The position numbers and the translations under genes were made by a program. Below the pieces are notes generated by a model that saw only the letters and a list, made by a program, of their open reading frames with translations, was not told the origin of the DNA and made no database searches. From Telluribacter humicola (GTDB taxonomy: Bacteria > Bacteroidota > Bacteroidia > Cytophagales > Spirosomataceae), in contig NZ_JAFIQT010000005.1 of the NCBI RefSeq assembly GCF_017355935.1, positions 62,001-126,000 on the forward strand: a DNA stretch of 64,000 bases, in the 5' to 3' direction. Shown here one piece after another: positions 9,407 to 18,177 of this stretch. Position 1 is the first letter of the stretch; every line of letters starts with the position of its first letter.

Positions 9407-11506
9407 ATGACCACTTTCAGACAATTACTGCCACTTTTACTAATTGGCTTTCTCTATACCGGCTCTCTTGCGCAAACAAAGCCAGCTGCTCCCCTAACCA
9501 TTTATGTATCAAAAGGAGGCAATGACACCAACAGCGGACTGAGCCGAAGCCAGGCGTTCCGTACCATCGAAAGAGCGCAGAAGGCGGTTCGTGAGCAACG
9601 GGCCAAAGGTCCATTAACCAATCCGGTTACCGTAGGCATCGAAGCTGGAGACTATTTTCTGGACAAGCCTCTTGTATTCACTCCGGACGACTCAGGTACT
9701 GAACAAAGCCCCGTTACCTATACTTCTCTTAATGGAAAGGTACTCATCCACGGAGGTAGGCAGATCAGGGGATGGAAAAAGTACCAAGGGAATATCTATA
9801 CAGCTGAATTGCCGGAGGTAAAAAGTGGTAGCTGGAAGTTTCGTCAGCTGTACGTCAACGGCTCCCTCAGACAACGCGCCCGTATACCTAATACCGGATT
9901 CAAGATTGTGAAAGGGTTTCCGGATGGCGGATCAGAAGTACATTACCACACCGACTGCCAGCGCTTCGAATATGCCAAAGGCGATCTGGACCCTACCTGG
10001 AAAAACCTGGACGACGTAGAGGTAATTGTGTACCACTTCTGGACCGACTCGCACCTGCCCATCCAGTCACTGGATACGACCACGAACATAGTTACCTTCA
10101 AGCATAAGGCAGGGAAAGTATTCACCGATGACTTCTCCAGCAACGGGGCCCGCTATGTCGTAGAAAATGTATTTGAGGGGCTGGACCAGCCGGGTGAATG
10201 GTACCTGGACCGTAAGGCTGGTACGCTGTACTACATTCCCCTGCCCGGAGAAGATTTGACTAAGGCTGAGGTAATAGCTCCTGTAACCGAAAAGTTTATT
10301 ACCCTCGAGGGAGACCTCCAGAACAGAAAATACGTGCAGCACCTCAACTTTAAGGGGCTGGACTTTATGTATACTAACTGGGACCTGCCTCCCGGCAACT
10401 CCAACGATAATCAGGGATCGGCCTCAGTACCCGCCAGCATCAGCCTCTCCGGTGTTCGCCATACTACCTTTACCAACTGTACCGTCCGCAACATCGGCAC
10501 TTTTGCTTTTGAGATTGGTAGTGGTAGTTCTGACAATGCTTTTACCCATAACGAGATCAGCCACCTGGCGGCGGGTGGATTTCGCATCAACGGTGGTACT
10601 GTGTCGGACTCTCCGTTACTACGTACCGGACACAATACCATCAGTGATAATGATATCCACCACTACGGCGAGGTATTTCCTTCGGCCGTGGGTATACTGC
10701 TGATGCACACTTTCGGTAATAAAATCTCCCATAATAACATCAACAATGGCTGGTACACGGGTATATCCATCGGATGGAGCTGGGGTTACCAGCCCAGTAT
10801 CAGCCGCGACAACATCATCGAGTACAACCACATCCATACCATCGGGCAGGGACTCTTGTCCGACATGGGAGCCATCTATACATTAGGACTATCTCCGGGT
10901 ACGGTACTTCGCAACAACCTTATCCATGATGTAGATGCCAACCACTACGGAGGGTGGGGGATATACAATGACGAAGGTTCATCGCACATCCTAGTAGAGA
11001 ACAATATCGTGTACAATACCAAGTTTGCCGGATACAACATCCACTACGCCAAGGAGATAACCGTGCGCAACAACATCTTTGCGCTGGGGCGGCTTGAACA
11101 ACTAAGTCGAAGCCGGCAGGAGCCCCACCGGAGTGTTTTTTTTGAGAATAACATTATCTACTGGAGGGAGGGGGAACTACTAAGCAAAAACTGGGAGGAC
11201 AAGCCTTATACCTATTATGTACGTCCCATAGGAGATAAGGGTACACAGGAGTTTGCGAGTACCTTCGATATGGACTGGAACATCTACTACAACCCTAGCC
11301 AAAGTATCGATAAAGTTACCTTCAATAAGAAGAACTGGCAGCAGTGGCACACGATGGGTAAAGACCAGCACTCTCTCTACATCGATCCTTTCTTTGAAGA
11401 TATTGCTAAGTATGACTTTCGGTTAAAGGAAGGTTCACCGGCCTTCGGTTTGGGATTCCGACCTATCGATATGAGTACCGTAGGACCCCGAAAGCGGAAT
11501 CAGTAG
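9407..11506 (+). CDS. Secreted right-handed parallel beta-helix repeat protein
   Basis: 699 residues with a Sec signal peptide (LLPLLLIGFLYTGSLAQ, cleavage near residue 23). The mature N-terminus (TIYVSKGGNDTNSGLSRSQAFRTIERAQKAV) is the usual entry into pectate-lyase-like beta helices (DUF1565 type). Successive turns follow, rich in Asn and aromatic residues (FTNCTVRNIGTFAFEIGSGSSDNAFTHNE and later NNIVYNTKFAGYNIHYAKEITVRNNIF). Related proteins are polysaccharide lyases or alpha-galactosidase/carrageenan-type hydrolases (GH110-, PL6-like), but the substrate cannot be inferred. No SusCD transporter or other carbohydrate gene is adjacent, so it is not in an obvious utilisation locus. Confidence 0.88.
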   Translation: MTTFRQLLPLLLIGFLYTGSLAQTKPAAPLTIYVSKGGNDTNSGLSRSQAFRTIERAQKAVREQRAKGPLTNPVTVGIEAGDYFLDKPLVFTPDDSGTEQSPVTYTSLNGKVLIHGGRQIRGWKKYQGNIYTAELPEVKSGSWKFRQLYVNGSLRQRARIPNTGFKIVKGFPDGGSEVHYHTDCQRFEYAKGDLDPTWKNLDDVEVIVYHFWTDSHLPIQSLDTTTNIVTFKHKAGKVFTDDFSSNGARYVVENVFEGLDQPGEWYLDRKAGTLYYIPLPGEDLTKAEVIAPVTEKFITLEGDLQNRKYVQHLNFKGLDFMYTNWDLPPGNSNDNQGSASVPASISLSGVRHTTFTNCTVRNIGTFAFEIGSGSSDNAFTHNEISHLAAGGFRINGGTVSDSPLLRTGHNTISDNDIHHYGEVFPSAVGILLMHTFGNKISHNNINNGWYTGISIGWSWGYQPSISRDNIIEYNHIHTIGQGLLSDMGAIYTLGLSPGTVLRNNLIHDVDANHYGGWGIYNDEGSSHILVENNIVYNTKFAGYNIHYAKEITVRNNIFALGRLEQLSRSRQEPHRSVFFENNIIYWREGELLSKNWEDKPYTYYVRPIGDKGTQEFASTFDMDWNIYYNPSQSIDKVTFNKKNWQQWHTMGKDQHSLYIDPFFEDIAKYDFRLKEGSPAFGLGFRPIDMSTVGPRKRNQ

Positions 11507-11542
11507 GAGAAGACTTCATTAAAAATCAGTAATAATAAAATC

Positions 11543-11809
11543 GTGAAAGCGCTAAAACTCAAATCCAGCCCAGATCATAATCCGGTATGGGGGCAGGTAA
11601 TGCTTCTTCATGATAAGGATAACTACTTTCTTCTGGAAATACCCACGATCGGCAATGGTACGCCTCACCTTTTTTCTGATCCGTCAGTCACCCTTGATAT
11701 GATAAGTTCGGCGTTGCACCCGGCAAGCGAACCCTTGGCGAATGGAGGTACTTGTAAAGAGATAGAACACCAAAGAACTCCTAACAATAGATACCTAAAA
11801 CTTAAGTAA
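11543..11809 (+). CDS. Hypothetical small protein, doubtful
   Basis: An 88-codon frame with a GTG start, 36 bases after the beta-helix gene and in the same direction. The translation (KALKLKSSPDHNPVWGQVMLLHDKDNYFLLEIPTIG at the start) is not obviously random but has no recognised domain, signal or membrane segment. It may be a real downstream gene, a remnant, or chance. No ribosome binding site was seen. Confidence 0.3.
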   Translation: MKALKLKSSPDHNPVWGQVMLLHDKDNYFLLEIPTIGNGTPHLFSDPSVTLDMISSALHPASEPLANGGTCKEIEHQRTPNNRYLKLK

Positions 11810-11815
11810 TGTTGA

Positions 11816-11829
11816 CATGTATATACATG
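11816..11829. promoter_or_regulatory. 14-bp palindrome CATGTATATACATG, possible operator
   Basis: A perfect palindrome just after the doubtful small gene. Its 12-base core ATGTATATACAT is repeated in the palindrome at 36345-36358. It could be a binding site for a dimeric regulator, but chance in AT-rich DNA is not excluded. Confidence 0.3.
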
Positions 11830-12038
11830 AGTGTCATGACATATAACTACCTGTACTACTGGATATAGTGATTTTATACTATATAGCGTATAGCTAGTTA
11901 AGACTGATTTTAAGTAACTATCTGATAAATAATTAGATAAAAACGAGGCATTTTTACTGGTCGGTTATGCTATTTTGAAAAATACCTATTAGTTTTAAGT
12001 GCTAAGATCTATCTAGCTAGTCTTAGTGTTGTGGATAG
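11830..12038. other. Intergenic region without recognised gene
   Basis: AT-rich sequence upstream of an isolated hairpin. No convincing reading frame on either strand. If the hairpin at 12039 is a terminator, this stretch could hold a short untranslated transcript. Confidence 0.35.
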
Positions 12039-12070
12039 ATACTCTGCTGATATTATCGGCAGAGTATTTC
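12039..12070 (+). terminator. Isolated hairpin, terminator-like
   Basis: ATACTCTGCTGAT pairs with ATCGGCAGAGTAT (one G-T pair) around a 3-base loop, followed by TTTCC. It has no clear protein gene within 230 bases upstream. Confidence 0.5.
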
Positions 12071-12283
12071 CATTTATAGGGTTTCCTCCTGAAGTACAAA
12101 CATCTATTAAGAGGCTATTACAGATCAAATACATACCTTCCCGAAACCTTCATTTTTCTGTGTAACTGCTGACTAAGATGATGTAGCTTGAGATGCCACT
12201 GCACCTGCTTCTCCAAAAACATTCAGGGGCTTTAATCGCTTTTGATACTATCTAAACTAGTATTAAGCTGAACAGATACGTAT

Positions 12284-13615
12284 ATGCTGCACAATGCCCG
12301 CATTGCCGAAACCGGAAAACAACGTGTCGTTATTTTAGGGGGTGGATTTGCAGGAATAGAATTAGCCAAGTCACTGAAAAGCCTGGATGTTCAGGTTATA
12401 TTGATCGATAAGCATAATTTCCACGCCTTCCAGCCCCTGCTGTACCAGGTGGCTACTACCGGTATTGAGCCTTCTTACATTGCACAGCCCTTTCGTGAGC
12501 TATTTGATAAGCAGGAAAATCTGTATTTCCGAATGGCAGACGCCCTTTCGGTGGATACAGACCAGCAAGTGGTAGAAACATCCATCGGGCTGGTACGCTA
12601 TGACTATTTAGTGGTGGCTACCGGGGCCGAAACCAACTTCTATAACAACGAGGAAATCACCCGCAAAGCCATATCTCTCAAAGACATTGATGATGCGCTG
12701 ACTCTCAGAAATACTATCCTGAGTAACTTTGAAAAAGCTCTGCAGATAGACAATGAAGAGCAACTTAACAGCCTGATGGACTATGTTATCGTTGGAGGAG
12801 GCCCCACCGGAGTAGAGCTGGCTGGAGCGTTGTGTGAACTCAGACAACATGTATTTCCGAAGGACTACCGGGAGCTCAACTTTAAGAACATGGATATTCA
12901 CCTGATCCAGAGTGGCCCCCAGTTGCTGAAAGGAATGTCCGAGCAGGCATCCCAAAAGGCCCTGGAATTTCTGGAGGAGTTTGGAGTGAAGGTATGGCTC
13001 AACCGCCGTGTCAAATCATACGATGGCTACACGGTCACCCTGGACACGGGTGAGAAGCTGATTACCCGAACCATGGTATGGGCTGCTGGTGTAGTAGGAG
13101 CTCCCATCAAAGGCATCCGTAAAGAGAGTGTACTACGGGGCGATCGATTCCAGGTAAATGTCTATAACCAGATTGTTGGCTATAGCAATATATTTGCCAT
13201 TGGAGATATTGCGGCTATGGTCACCGAGGAGAATCCCCACGGACATCCTATGATGGCCCAACCGGCCATACAGCAGGGTCGGCTGCTGGCAGATAACCTG
13301 AAGAGGCTGATGGAGAAAAAGCCACTGGAAGCTTTTAAGTATCATGATCAGGGATCAATGGCTACCATAGGGCGGAATCATGCCGTGGCTGACTTGAAAA
13401 TATTCAATAAGGAGTACCGGACGCAGGGCTTTCTGGCCTGGTGTATCTGGATCTTTATTCACCTCATTTCCATCATTGGTTTTAAGAATCAGGTCACGGT
13501 GTTTATGAGCTGGATGTGGAGCTATTTCAACTTTAACCAGGGCATCCGGCTAATCATGGGTGACGTGAAGGAAAACGAGCCCGTAGAGGAAGCCACCGAA
13601 AAGAAACTGGTGTAG
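12284..13615 (+). CDS. ndh: Type II NADH:quinone oxidoreductase (NDH-2)
   Basis: 443 residues. Two dinucleotide-binding motifs are clear: the FAD site VVILGGGFAGIELAKSL (residues 15-31) and the NAD(P)H site YVIVGGGPTGVELAGAL (167-183). The quinone-site region FHAFQPLLYQVATTGIEPSYIA (46-67) and the GDIAAM FAD-binding Asp with AQPAIQQG follow. The C-terminus (GFLAWCIWIFIHLISIIGF) is the membrane-anchoring hydrophobic segment of NDH-2. It transfers electrons from NADH to menaquinone at the cytoplasmic face without pumping protons. The next gene starts 30 bases downstream in the same direction, so they may be co-transcribed. Confidence 0.93.
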   Translation: MLHNARIAETGKQRVVILGGGFAGIELAKSLKSLDVQVILIDKHNFHAFQPLLYQVATTGIEPSYIAQPFRELFDKQENLYFRMADALSVDTDQQVVETSIGLVRYDYLVVATGAETNFYNNEEITRKAISLKDIDDALTLRNTILSNFEKALQIDNEEQLNSLMDYVIVGGGPTGVELAGALCELRQHVFPKDYRELNFKNMDIHLIQSGPQLLKGMSEQASQKALEFLEEFGVKVWLNRRVKSYDGYTVTLDTGEKLITRTMVWAAGVVGAPIKGIRKESVLRGDRFQVNVYNQIVGYSNIFAIGDIAAMVTEENPHGHPMMAQPAIQQGRLLADNLKRLMEKKPLEAFKYHDQGSMATIGRNHAVADLKIFNKEYRTQGFLAWCIWIFIHLISIIGFKNQVTVFMSWMWSYFNFNQGIRLIMGDVKENEPVEEATEKKLV

Positions 13616-13645
13616 CGTCTTGAACCCATACTTTAATATTCATAC

Positions 13646-14587
13646 ATGAAAGCAATACTATTAACTGAATCAGGAGGTACTGATAAATTGGCCATTTCGG
13701 ACATAGATACTCCAGTACTTCAGGATAACGAAGTACTAGTGAAGGTAAAGGCCCTGAGTATCAATCCGGTGGACATCAAAACCCGAACCGGTAAAGGAGT
13801 ATATGGTCGAATCAAGGAGCAGATGCCAATAATCCTGGGTTGGGACATATCCGGGGAAGTCGTAGATGTGGCGGATAGTGCATCCCGCTTCAAAGCCGGA
13901 GACGAAGTGTTCGGTATGGTTAATTTTCCGGGACACGGTAGAGCCTACGCTGAATATGTAGCCGTGCCGGAGCACCATTTGGCACATAAGCCTAAGGAGA
14001 TTACTCATGAGGAAGCCGCGGCAGCCACGCTAGCTCCCCTTACAGCCTGGCAGGTGCTGGTGCACCAGGGGCAGGTACAGCCGGGACAGACTGTTTTCGT
14101 TCATGCGGCAGCCGGTGGTGTAGGTCATTTCGCCGTGCAAATAGCCAAGCATCTGGGGGCCTACGTCATAGGTACTGCCTCCGAACGCAACGCTGACTTC
14201 CTGAAAGAGTTGGGAGTAGACAAGCACATCGACTACCGAAACCAGGATTTTGTGCAGGAAGCCAGAGAGGTTGATTTCGTGCTTGACCCCGTCGGAGGGG
14301 ATACTACCCGAAGATCCCTGGAAATCCTGAAACCGGGCAGAAAGTTGATATCTATTGTAGGTGGAGCCAACGAGAAAGTTCAGAACGTGGCTCAGGAGCG
14401 CGGCATCAGTGCGGCCAACTATCTGGTGCAATCGAGTGGTGAAGATATGGAACAACTGGCGGCGCTCCTGGCTACTGGTAAGCTGAAAGCGCACGTATCT
14501 CATGTATTTAATCTGGATGAGATAGGTAAGGCCCATGAACAGATTGAAACAGGGCGAACAGTAGGGAAGGTAGTTGTAGTGGTATAA
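13646..14587 (+). CDS. NADP-dependent MDR oxidoreductase, quinone-reductase-like
   Basis: 313 residues of the zinc-independent medium-chain dehydrogenase/reductase type. The N-terminal GroES-like domain (AILLTESGGTDKLAISDID; LVKVKALSINPVDIKTRTG) lacks the structural-zinc cysteines. The Rossmann motif is VFVHAAAGGVGHFAVQIAKHLGAYVIGTAS (about 150-179). Such enzymes reduce quinones, enones or aldehydes with NADPH in the cytoplasm. It follows ndh by 30 bases and is closed by a strong hairpin terminator. The specific substrate is unknown. Confidence 0.9.
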   Translation: MKAILLTESGGTDKLAISDIDTPVLQDNEVLVKVKALSINPVDIKTRTGKGVYGRIKEQMPIILGWDISGEVVDVADSASRFKAGDEVFGMVNFPGHGRAYAEYVAVPEHHLAHKPKEITHEEAAAATLAPLTAWQVLVHQGQVQPGQTVFVHAAAGGVGHFAVQIAKHLGAYVIGTASERNADFLKELGVDKHIDYRNQDFVQEAREVDFVLDPVGGDTTRRSLEILKPGRKLISIVGGANEKVQNVAQERGISAANYLVQSSGEDMEQLAALLATGKLKAHVSHVFNLDEIGKAHEQIETGRTVGKVVVVV

Positions 14588-14613
14588 TGTGGATTAATAC
14601 ATAGTATAAAAAG

Positions 14614-14647
14614 AAATAGCCGCACTACGGAGTTGGTGCGGCTATTT
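14614..14647 (+). terminator. Hairpin terminator
   Basis: AAATAGCCGCAC pairs with GTGCGGCTATTT around TACGGAGTTG. It ends the ndh/oxidoreductase unit. Confidence 0.85.
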
Positions 14648-14702
14648 GCTGTATTACAAATCTACTGATTCCTCTCTAATTGATATTTTTGAACGCAGGT
14701 AC

Positions 14703-15014
14703 TTAGTGATCCTGACTGACCTGCATAAGGGGCTGTACGTTCGTAAAATTTGGAATGTCGGCTATCAACTCGGCTGCATGGGTATCCATGGCCTGCTGAA
14801 GTTGGTCCAATGTCTCAAAATTTAGTGACCCGATCAGAGCATAAGCAGGAAGTACATCTGGCGTAGGCCCGGCGAGTCCTTCTTCTAAATCTATATCTTG
14901 CAGACCCATCGGGATCAATCGCTCCTTAACCAGCGGAATATGCGTTTCCAGAAAGTAATTCATATCAAACCGGCTGTTGGAGCTTTTCTTTTAAAATACA
15001 CTGAGCTTGATCAT
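14703..15014 (-). pseudogene. EthD family protein interrupted by an in-frame TAA at codon 8
   Basis: EthD proteins are about 100-residue dimeric ferredoxin-fold proteins of unclear catalytic role. Read from the ATG at 15014, the frame gives MIKLSVF, then TAA at 14993-14991, then KKSSNSRFDMNYFLETHIPLVKERL and an intact EthD domain to the stop at 14703. The family normally starts with a beta strand ending in VFY or VLY followed by a loop and FDxxYY; here the stop sits exactly where Tyr is expected (TAT/TAC to TAA is one base). The remaining frame could be translated from the ATG at 14963 (86 residues), but would lack the first beta strand. It is either a recent pseudogene, a sequencing error, or an N-terminally shortened protein. 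Confidence 0.75.
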
Positions 15015-15365
15015 ATCTGTAGGGTTCAAGACTGGTTGCTTTACCAGGGTATGATAAACGAAGATAGCGGAGTGGGTATCTAAACTTTTCTGTTCAGATC
15101 AAGCGAGGGGGGGTATGTGACTAAAAATATATAAATCGTTACAAAATTGCAATTTATTTTATCTAACGGTTAGAAGAAGCGAGAAAACGGCACCGCTGGA
15201 AGTGAAAGAGCCTGGATTATTAAATTTATTTCAGTCAGACTAGCTTTATTTGATAGTTGTACATCACTTTTGATAATATAAAATATAAGCCCGCTCTAGA
15301 AGGGCTGTACAAGCTCACTTGTATGTTTTTTTATTGATATGTACTTGTGGGAAGTTTAAATAAAG
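15015..15365. other. Intergenic region between ethD-like remnant and metal-efflux genes
   Basis: No gene recognised. It should hold the promoter of the metal-efflux pair. A short inverted repeat AGCCC-N9-GGGCT lies at 15288-15306, about 60 bases before the first start, and is the only dyad I noticed. Confidence 0.4.
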
Positions 15366-15983
15366 ATGACACATATTATAATCGGAAGTCTGGTACTAAG
15401 CATTATACATGCTGCTATACCCAACCATTGGTTGCCACTGGTACTAATAGCTCGATCAGAAGGATGGAAGAAGCGTGAAACTATGATAGTTGCCGGCATC
15501 GCTGCTCTGGCACATACACTTAGTACGATCAGCCTTGGTATTATCATCGGATTGATAGGGGTTGAAATTTCTGATCAGCTTCGGCTTTTTCCAACGATTA
15601 TAGCTCCTCTGGTGTTAATATTCATGGGGCTTCTGTATTTTGGAATAGATCTGGGGCATAGTAACCACGATCATATTTCTGAAAAGAAACTAGCTAAAAA
15701 GTCCAAGCGAAGTATCATACTAAGTGTGAGTATCGCTATGTTCTTTTCTCCCTGTCTGGAGATCGAAACCTTTTATTTCAGCGCCGGGCATTTTGGCTGG
15801 AAAGGTATTATTTCAATTTCGGTAGTGTACCTGCTGGTAACGGTATCGGGTATTATGGCACTGGTGGCGGTAGGGGGGAGGAGTCTGGAAAAAGTTAATT
15901 TTCATTTTCTCGAAAATCACGAAAAGAAGATCACGGGTTTTACCCTTATCTTATTAGGCATTTTTACATTTTTTGTTCATTAA
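15366..15983 (+). CDS. UreH/NicO-like membrane protein, probable metal exporter component
   Basis: 205 residues with about six membrane helices. The first helix contains HAAIPNHWLPL and the second AHTLSTISLGI, reminiscent of the His-containing helices of the NicO/RcnA/UreH superfamily of nickel, cobalt or other metal transporters. A cytoplasmic loop carries HSNHDHISEKK. Helix 4 region has FFSPCLEIETFYF, a conserved acidic/Cys pattern. The gene lies 20 bases upstream of a P1B-type metal ATPase, so a role in metal efflux or delivery in the inner membrane is a reasonable inference. Which metal it handles is unknown; TauE/SafE-like transport of another anion is less likely. Confidence 0.75.
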   Translation: MTHIIIGSLVLSIIHAAIPNHWLPLVLIARSEGWKKRETMIVAGIAALAHTLSTISLGIIIGLIGVEISDQLRLFPTIIAPLVLIFMGLLYFGIDLGHSNHDHISEKKLAKKSKRSIILSVSIAMFFSPCLEIETFYFSAGHFGWKGIISISVVYLLVTVSGIMALVAVGGRSLEKVNFHFLENHEKKITGFTLILLGIFTFFVH

Positions 15984-16003
15984 GAGTTATAAAAGCTATT
16001 GAT

Positions 16004-18040
16004 ATGGCTAGTAACGATAAAGATAAAAAGGAAAGAGAAGTAGATCTGCAGCCCATGGAAATAACTTCGCCGCGTACGGCGGAGGAACCGGGGCCAAAGA
16101 AAGTGGTGCAAGATAGCTGCTGCTCACCCGAAGGACATTCGCATGACGATGGACACGGCCATGACCACGATCACGATCACGATGAAAGCAACTCGTATGT
16201 ACCTACCATAGTAAGCCTGCTGTTGCTACTGTCGGGTATCGCTTTTGACTATTTTGATGTAGCCTGGTTTGAGGGTTGGATACGGTTTGTGTGGTTTGGT
16301 GTGGCTTACGTACTGGTGGGCTGGAAAGTAGTCAAACACGCGGCAACCAACATAGCCCGTGGTGATGTATTCAACGAGTTCTTCCTGATGTCCCTGGCGA
16401 CGCTTGGCGCTTTTTATATCGGTGAATACGCCGAAGGGGTAGCCGTAATGCTTTTCTATGTCATTGGGGAGCATTTTCAGGAAGCAGCCGTGGCCCGTTC
16501 ACGCAAATCTATCAAGGATCTGATCGATAACCGCCCCCAGACGGTCAATGTACTACGGGGTGGACAGACATTTGAAACAAACCCTCAAAAGGTAAAAGTT
16601 GGTGAGGTCATACAGGTACGGGCGGGTGAACGAGTGGCCCTGGACGGTGAGCTGGTTAGTACCCGTTCCAGCTTCAACACGGCTGCCCTGACGGGTGAAT
16701 CCAAACCAGATACTAAATCCAATGGCGAAAGGGTACTGGCTGGTATGATCAACCTGGATCAGGTCGCTGATATAAGGGTCACTTCGGCTTACGAGGATAG
16801 TGCCCTGTCGCGCATCCTGAAGCTGGTGGAGCAGGCCAGCAGCCGCAAGGCCAAGACCCAGCAGTTCATTACCAAGTTTGCTAAGGTATATACTCCCATT
16901 GTTGTTTTCCTGGCCCTTGGACTTACTTTTTTGCCCTACTTTTTTGTAGAAACCTATGTATTTGATGAATGGCTGTACCGGTCGCTGATCTTCCTGGTGA
17001 TCTCCTGTCCCTGTGCGCTGGTGGTATCGATTCCGCTGGGATACTTTGGGGGAATTGGAGCGGCATCGCGTAATGGTATCCTGTTCAAGGGCTCCAACTA
17101 CCTGGACCAGATGCGGAAGGTAGATACAGTGGTTATGGACAAAACGGGTACCCTGACCGAAGGGGTATTTAAGGTACAGGATGTAGTTGTTGAAGGTATA
17201 GAACGTAAGGAATTCCTGAGCCTGCTGGCTACACTGGAAAGCAAATCTACCCATCCCATTGCGCAGGCCGTAGTGGAGTATACAGGTCCGCAATCAGTAC
17301 TTGCCGATATAGGTTCGGTAGCAGAAATATCAGGGCATGGACTCAGTGGTACAGTACGGGGAAGAGAAGTACTGGCCGGTAATGCGCGACTGCTGGATAA
17401 GTTTGGCATCCGCTACGATCCGGCTCTGAATAGGATTGTCGAAACCATAGTGCTGGTGGCAGTCGACGGACGTTTTGCCGGGTATGTGACCATTGCCGAT
17501 CAAGTCAAGGAAGATGCCGAGCGGGCTATTCGCTCACTTCACGCACTTGGAGTACGTCGGGTAGTCATGCTTTCAGGGGATAAAGATTCCATCGTTCAGA
17601 AAGTAGCCAGTAGCTTGCAAATTGACAAAGCTTACGGCGACTTACTACCGGAGGATAAGGTAGCAAAAGTAGAGGAACTGCAGAAACAAGGAGCTACCGT
17701 TGCCTTTGTTGGGGATGGTATCAACGATGCCCCGGTGATCTCCCTGGCTGATGTAGGTATGGCCATGGGGGGCTTGGGTTCCGATGCCGCCATCGAAACG
17801 GCCGATGTGGTTATTCAGACCGACCAGCCTTCTAAGATTGCCACAGCAATTAATATCGGGAAGAAGACTAACGGGATTGTTTGGCAGAACATTGCACTGG
17901 CTTTTGGAGTGAAGGCCCTGGTGCTGCTATTTGGTGCTTTCGGTGTAGCCAGTATGTGGGAAGCCGTATTTGCCGACGTAGGTGTGGCCTTTCTGGCCAT
18001 CCTCAATGCTATCCGTATCCAGCGGATGAGCTTCAGCTAA
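16004..18040 (+). CDS. Heavy-metal translocating P1B-type ATPase (Zn/Cd/Pb type)
   Basis: 678 residues. There is no N-terminal HMA domain; instead a Cys-Cys pair and a His/Asp-rich run (CCSPEGHSHDDGHGHDHDHDHD) probably binds metal. Core motifs in order: TGES in the actuator domain, the membrane metal site C335-P-C337, the phosphorylation site D379-KTGT, STHPIAQA in the nucleotide domain, and GDGINDAP starting at residue 570. The last helices carry GVKALVLLFG and FADVGVAFLAILNAIRI, placing the Lys and Asp that mark P1B-2 (ZntA/CadA) pumps of Zn2+, Cd2+ or Pb2+. It exports metal across the inner membrane using ATP and is coupled to the upstream NicO-like gene. No metalloregulator is adjacent. 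Confidence 0.93.
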   Translation: MASNDKDKKEREVDLQPMEITSPRTAEEPGPKKVVQDSCCSPEGHSHDDGHGHDHDHDHDESNSYVPTIVSLLLLLSGIAFDYFDVAWFEGWIRFVWFGVAYVLVGWKVVKHAATNIARGDVFNEFFLMSLATLGAFYIGEYAEGVAVMLFYVIGEHFQEAAVARSRKSIKDLIDNRPQTVNVLRGGQTFETNPQKVKVGEVIQVRAGERVALDGELVSTRSSFNTAALTGESKPDTKSNGERVLAGMINLDQVADIRVTSAYEDSALSRILKLVEQASSRKAKTQQFITKFAKVYTPIVVFLALGLTFLPYFFVETYVFDEWLYRSLIFLVISCPCALVVSIPLGYFGGIGAASRNGILFKGSNYLDQMRKVDTVVMDKTGTLTEGVFKVQDVVVEGIERKEFLSLLATLESKSTHPIAQAVVEYTGPQSVLADIGSVAEISGHGLSGTVRGREVLAGNARLLDKFGIRYDPALNRIVETIVLVAVDGRFAGYVTIADQVKEDAERAIRSLHALGVRRVVMLSGDKDSIVQKVASSLQIDKAYGDLLPEDKVAKVEELQKQGATVAFVGDGINDAPVISLADVGMAMGGLGSDAAIETADVVIQTDQPSKIATAINIGKKTNGIVWQNIALAFGVKALVLLFGAFGVASMWEAVFADVGVAFLAILNAIRIQRMSFS

Positions 18041-18131
18041 CATAAGATGTAAGAATTTCTGATTAGGGGAGAAAATAGAGGGCATTTAAAGGAAAAGCTG
18101 CATAATTATTGCGAATGCAATAACAATCCCA

Positions 18132-18150
18132 CCCAAATTTGTAATTTGGG
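18132..18150. promoter_or_regulatory. Inverted repeat CCCAAATT-TGT-AATTTGGG
   Basis: 8-base arms around TGT, 28 bases upstream of the DUF5009 start. The position suits a repressor operator overlapping the transcription start, but no regulator is adjacent. Confidence 0.4.
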
Positions 18151-18177
18151 CAGCTTAACCCTTATCTTAACCTATAC

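Noticed and set aside
16553-17293. 246-codon open frame opposite the P-type ATPase
   Set aside because: The sense strand encodes the catalytic core motifs of the ATPase; the antisense translation is rich in Gln, His and Arg and looks like a shadow frame.
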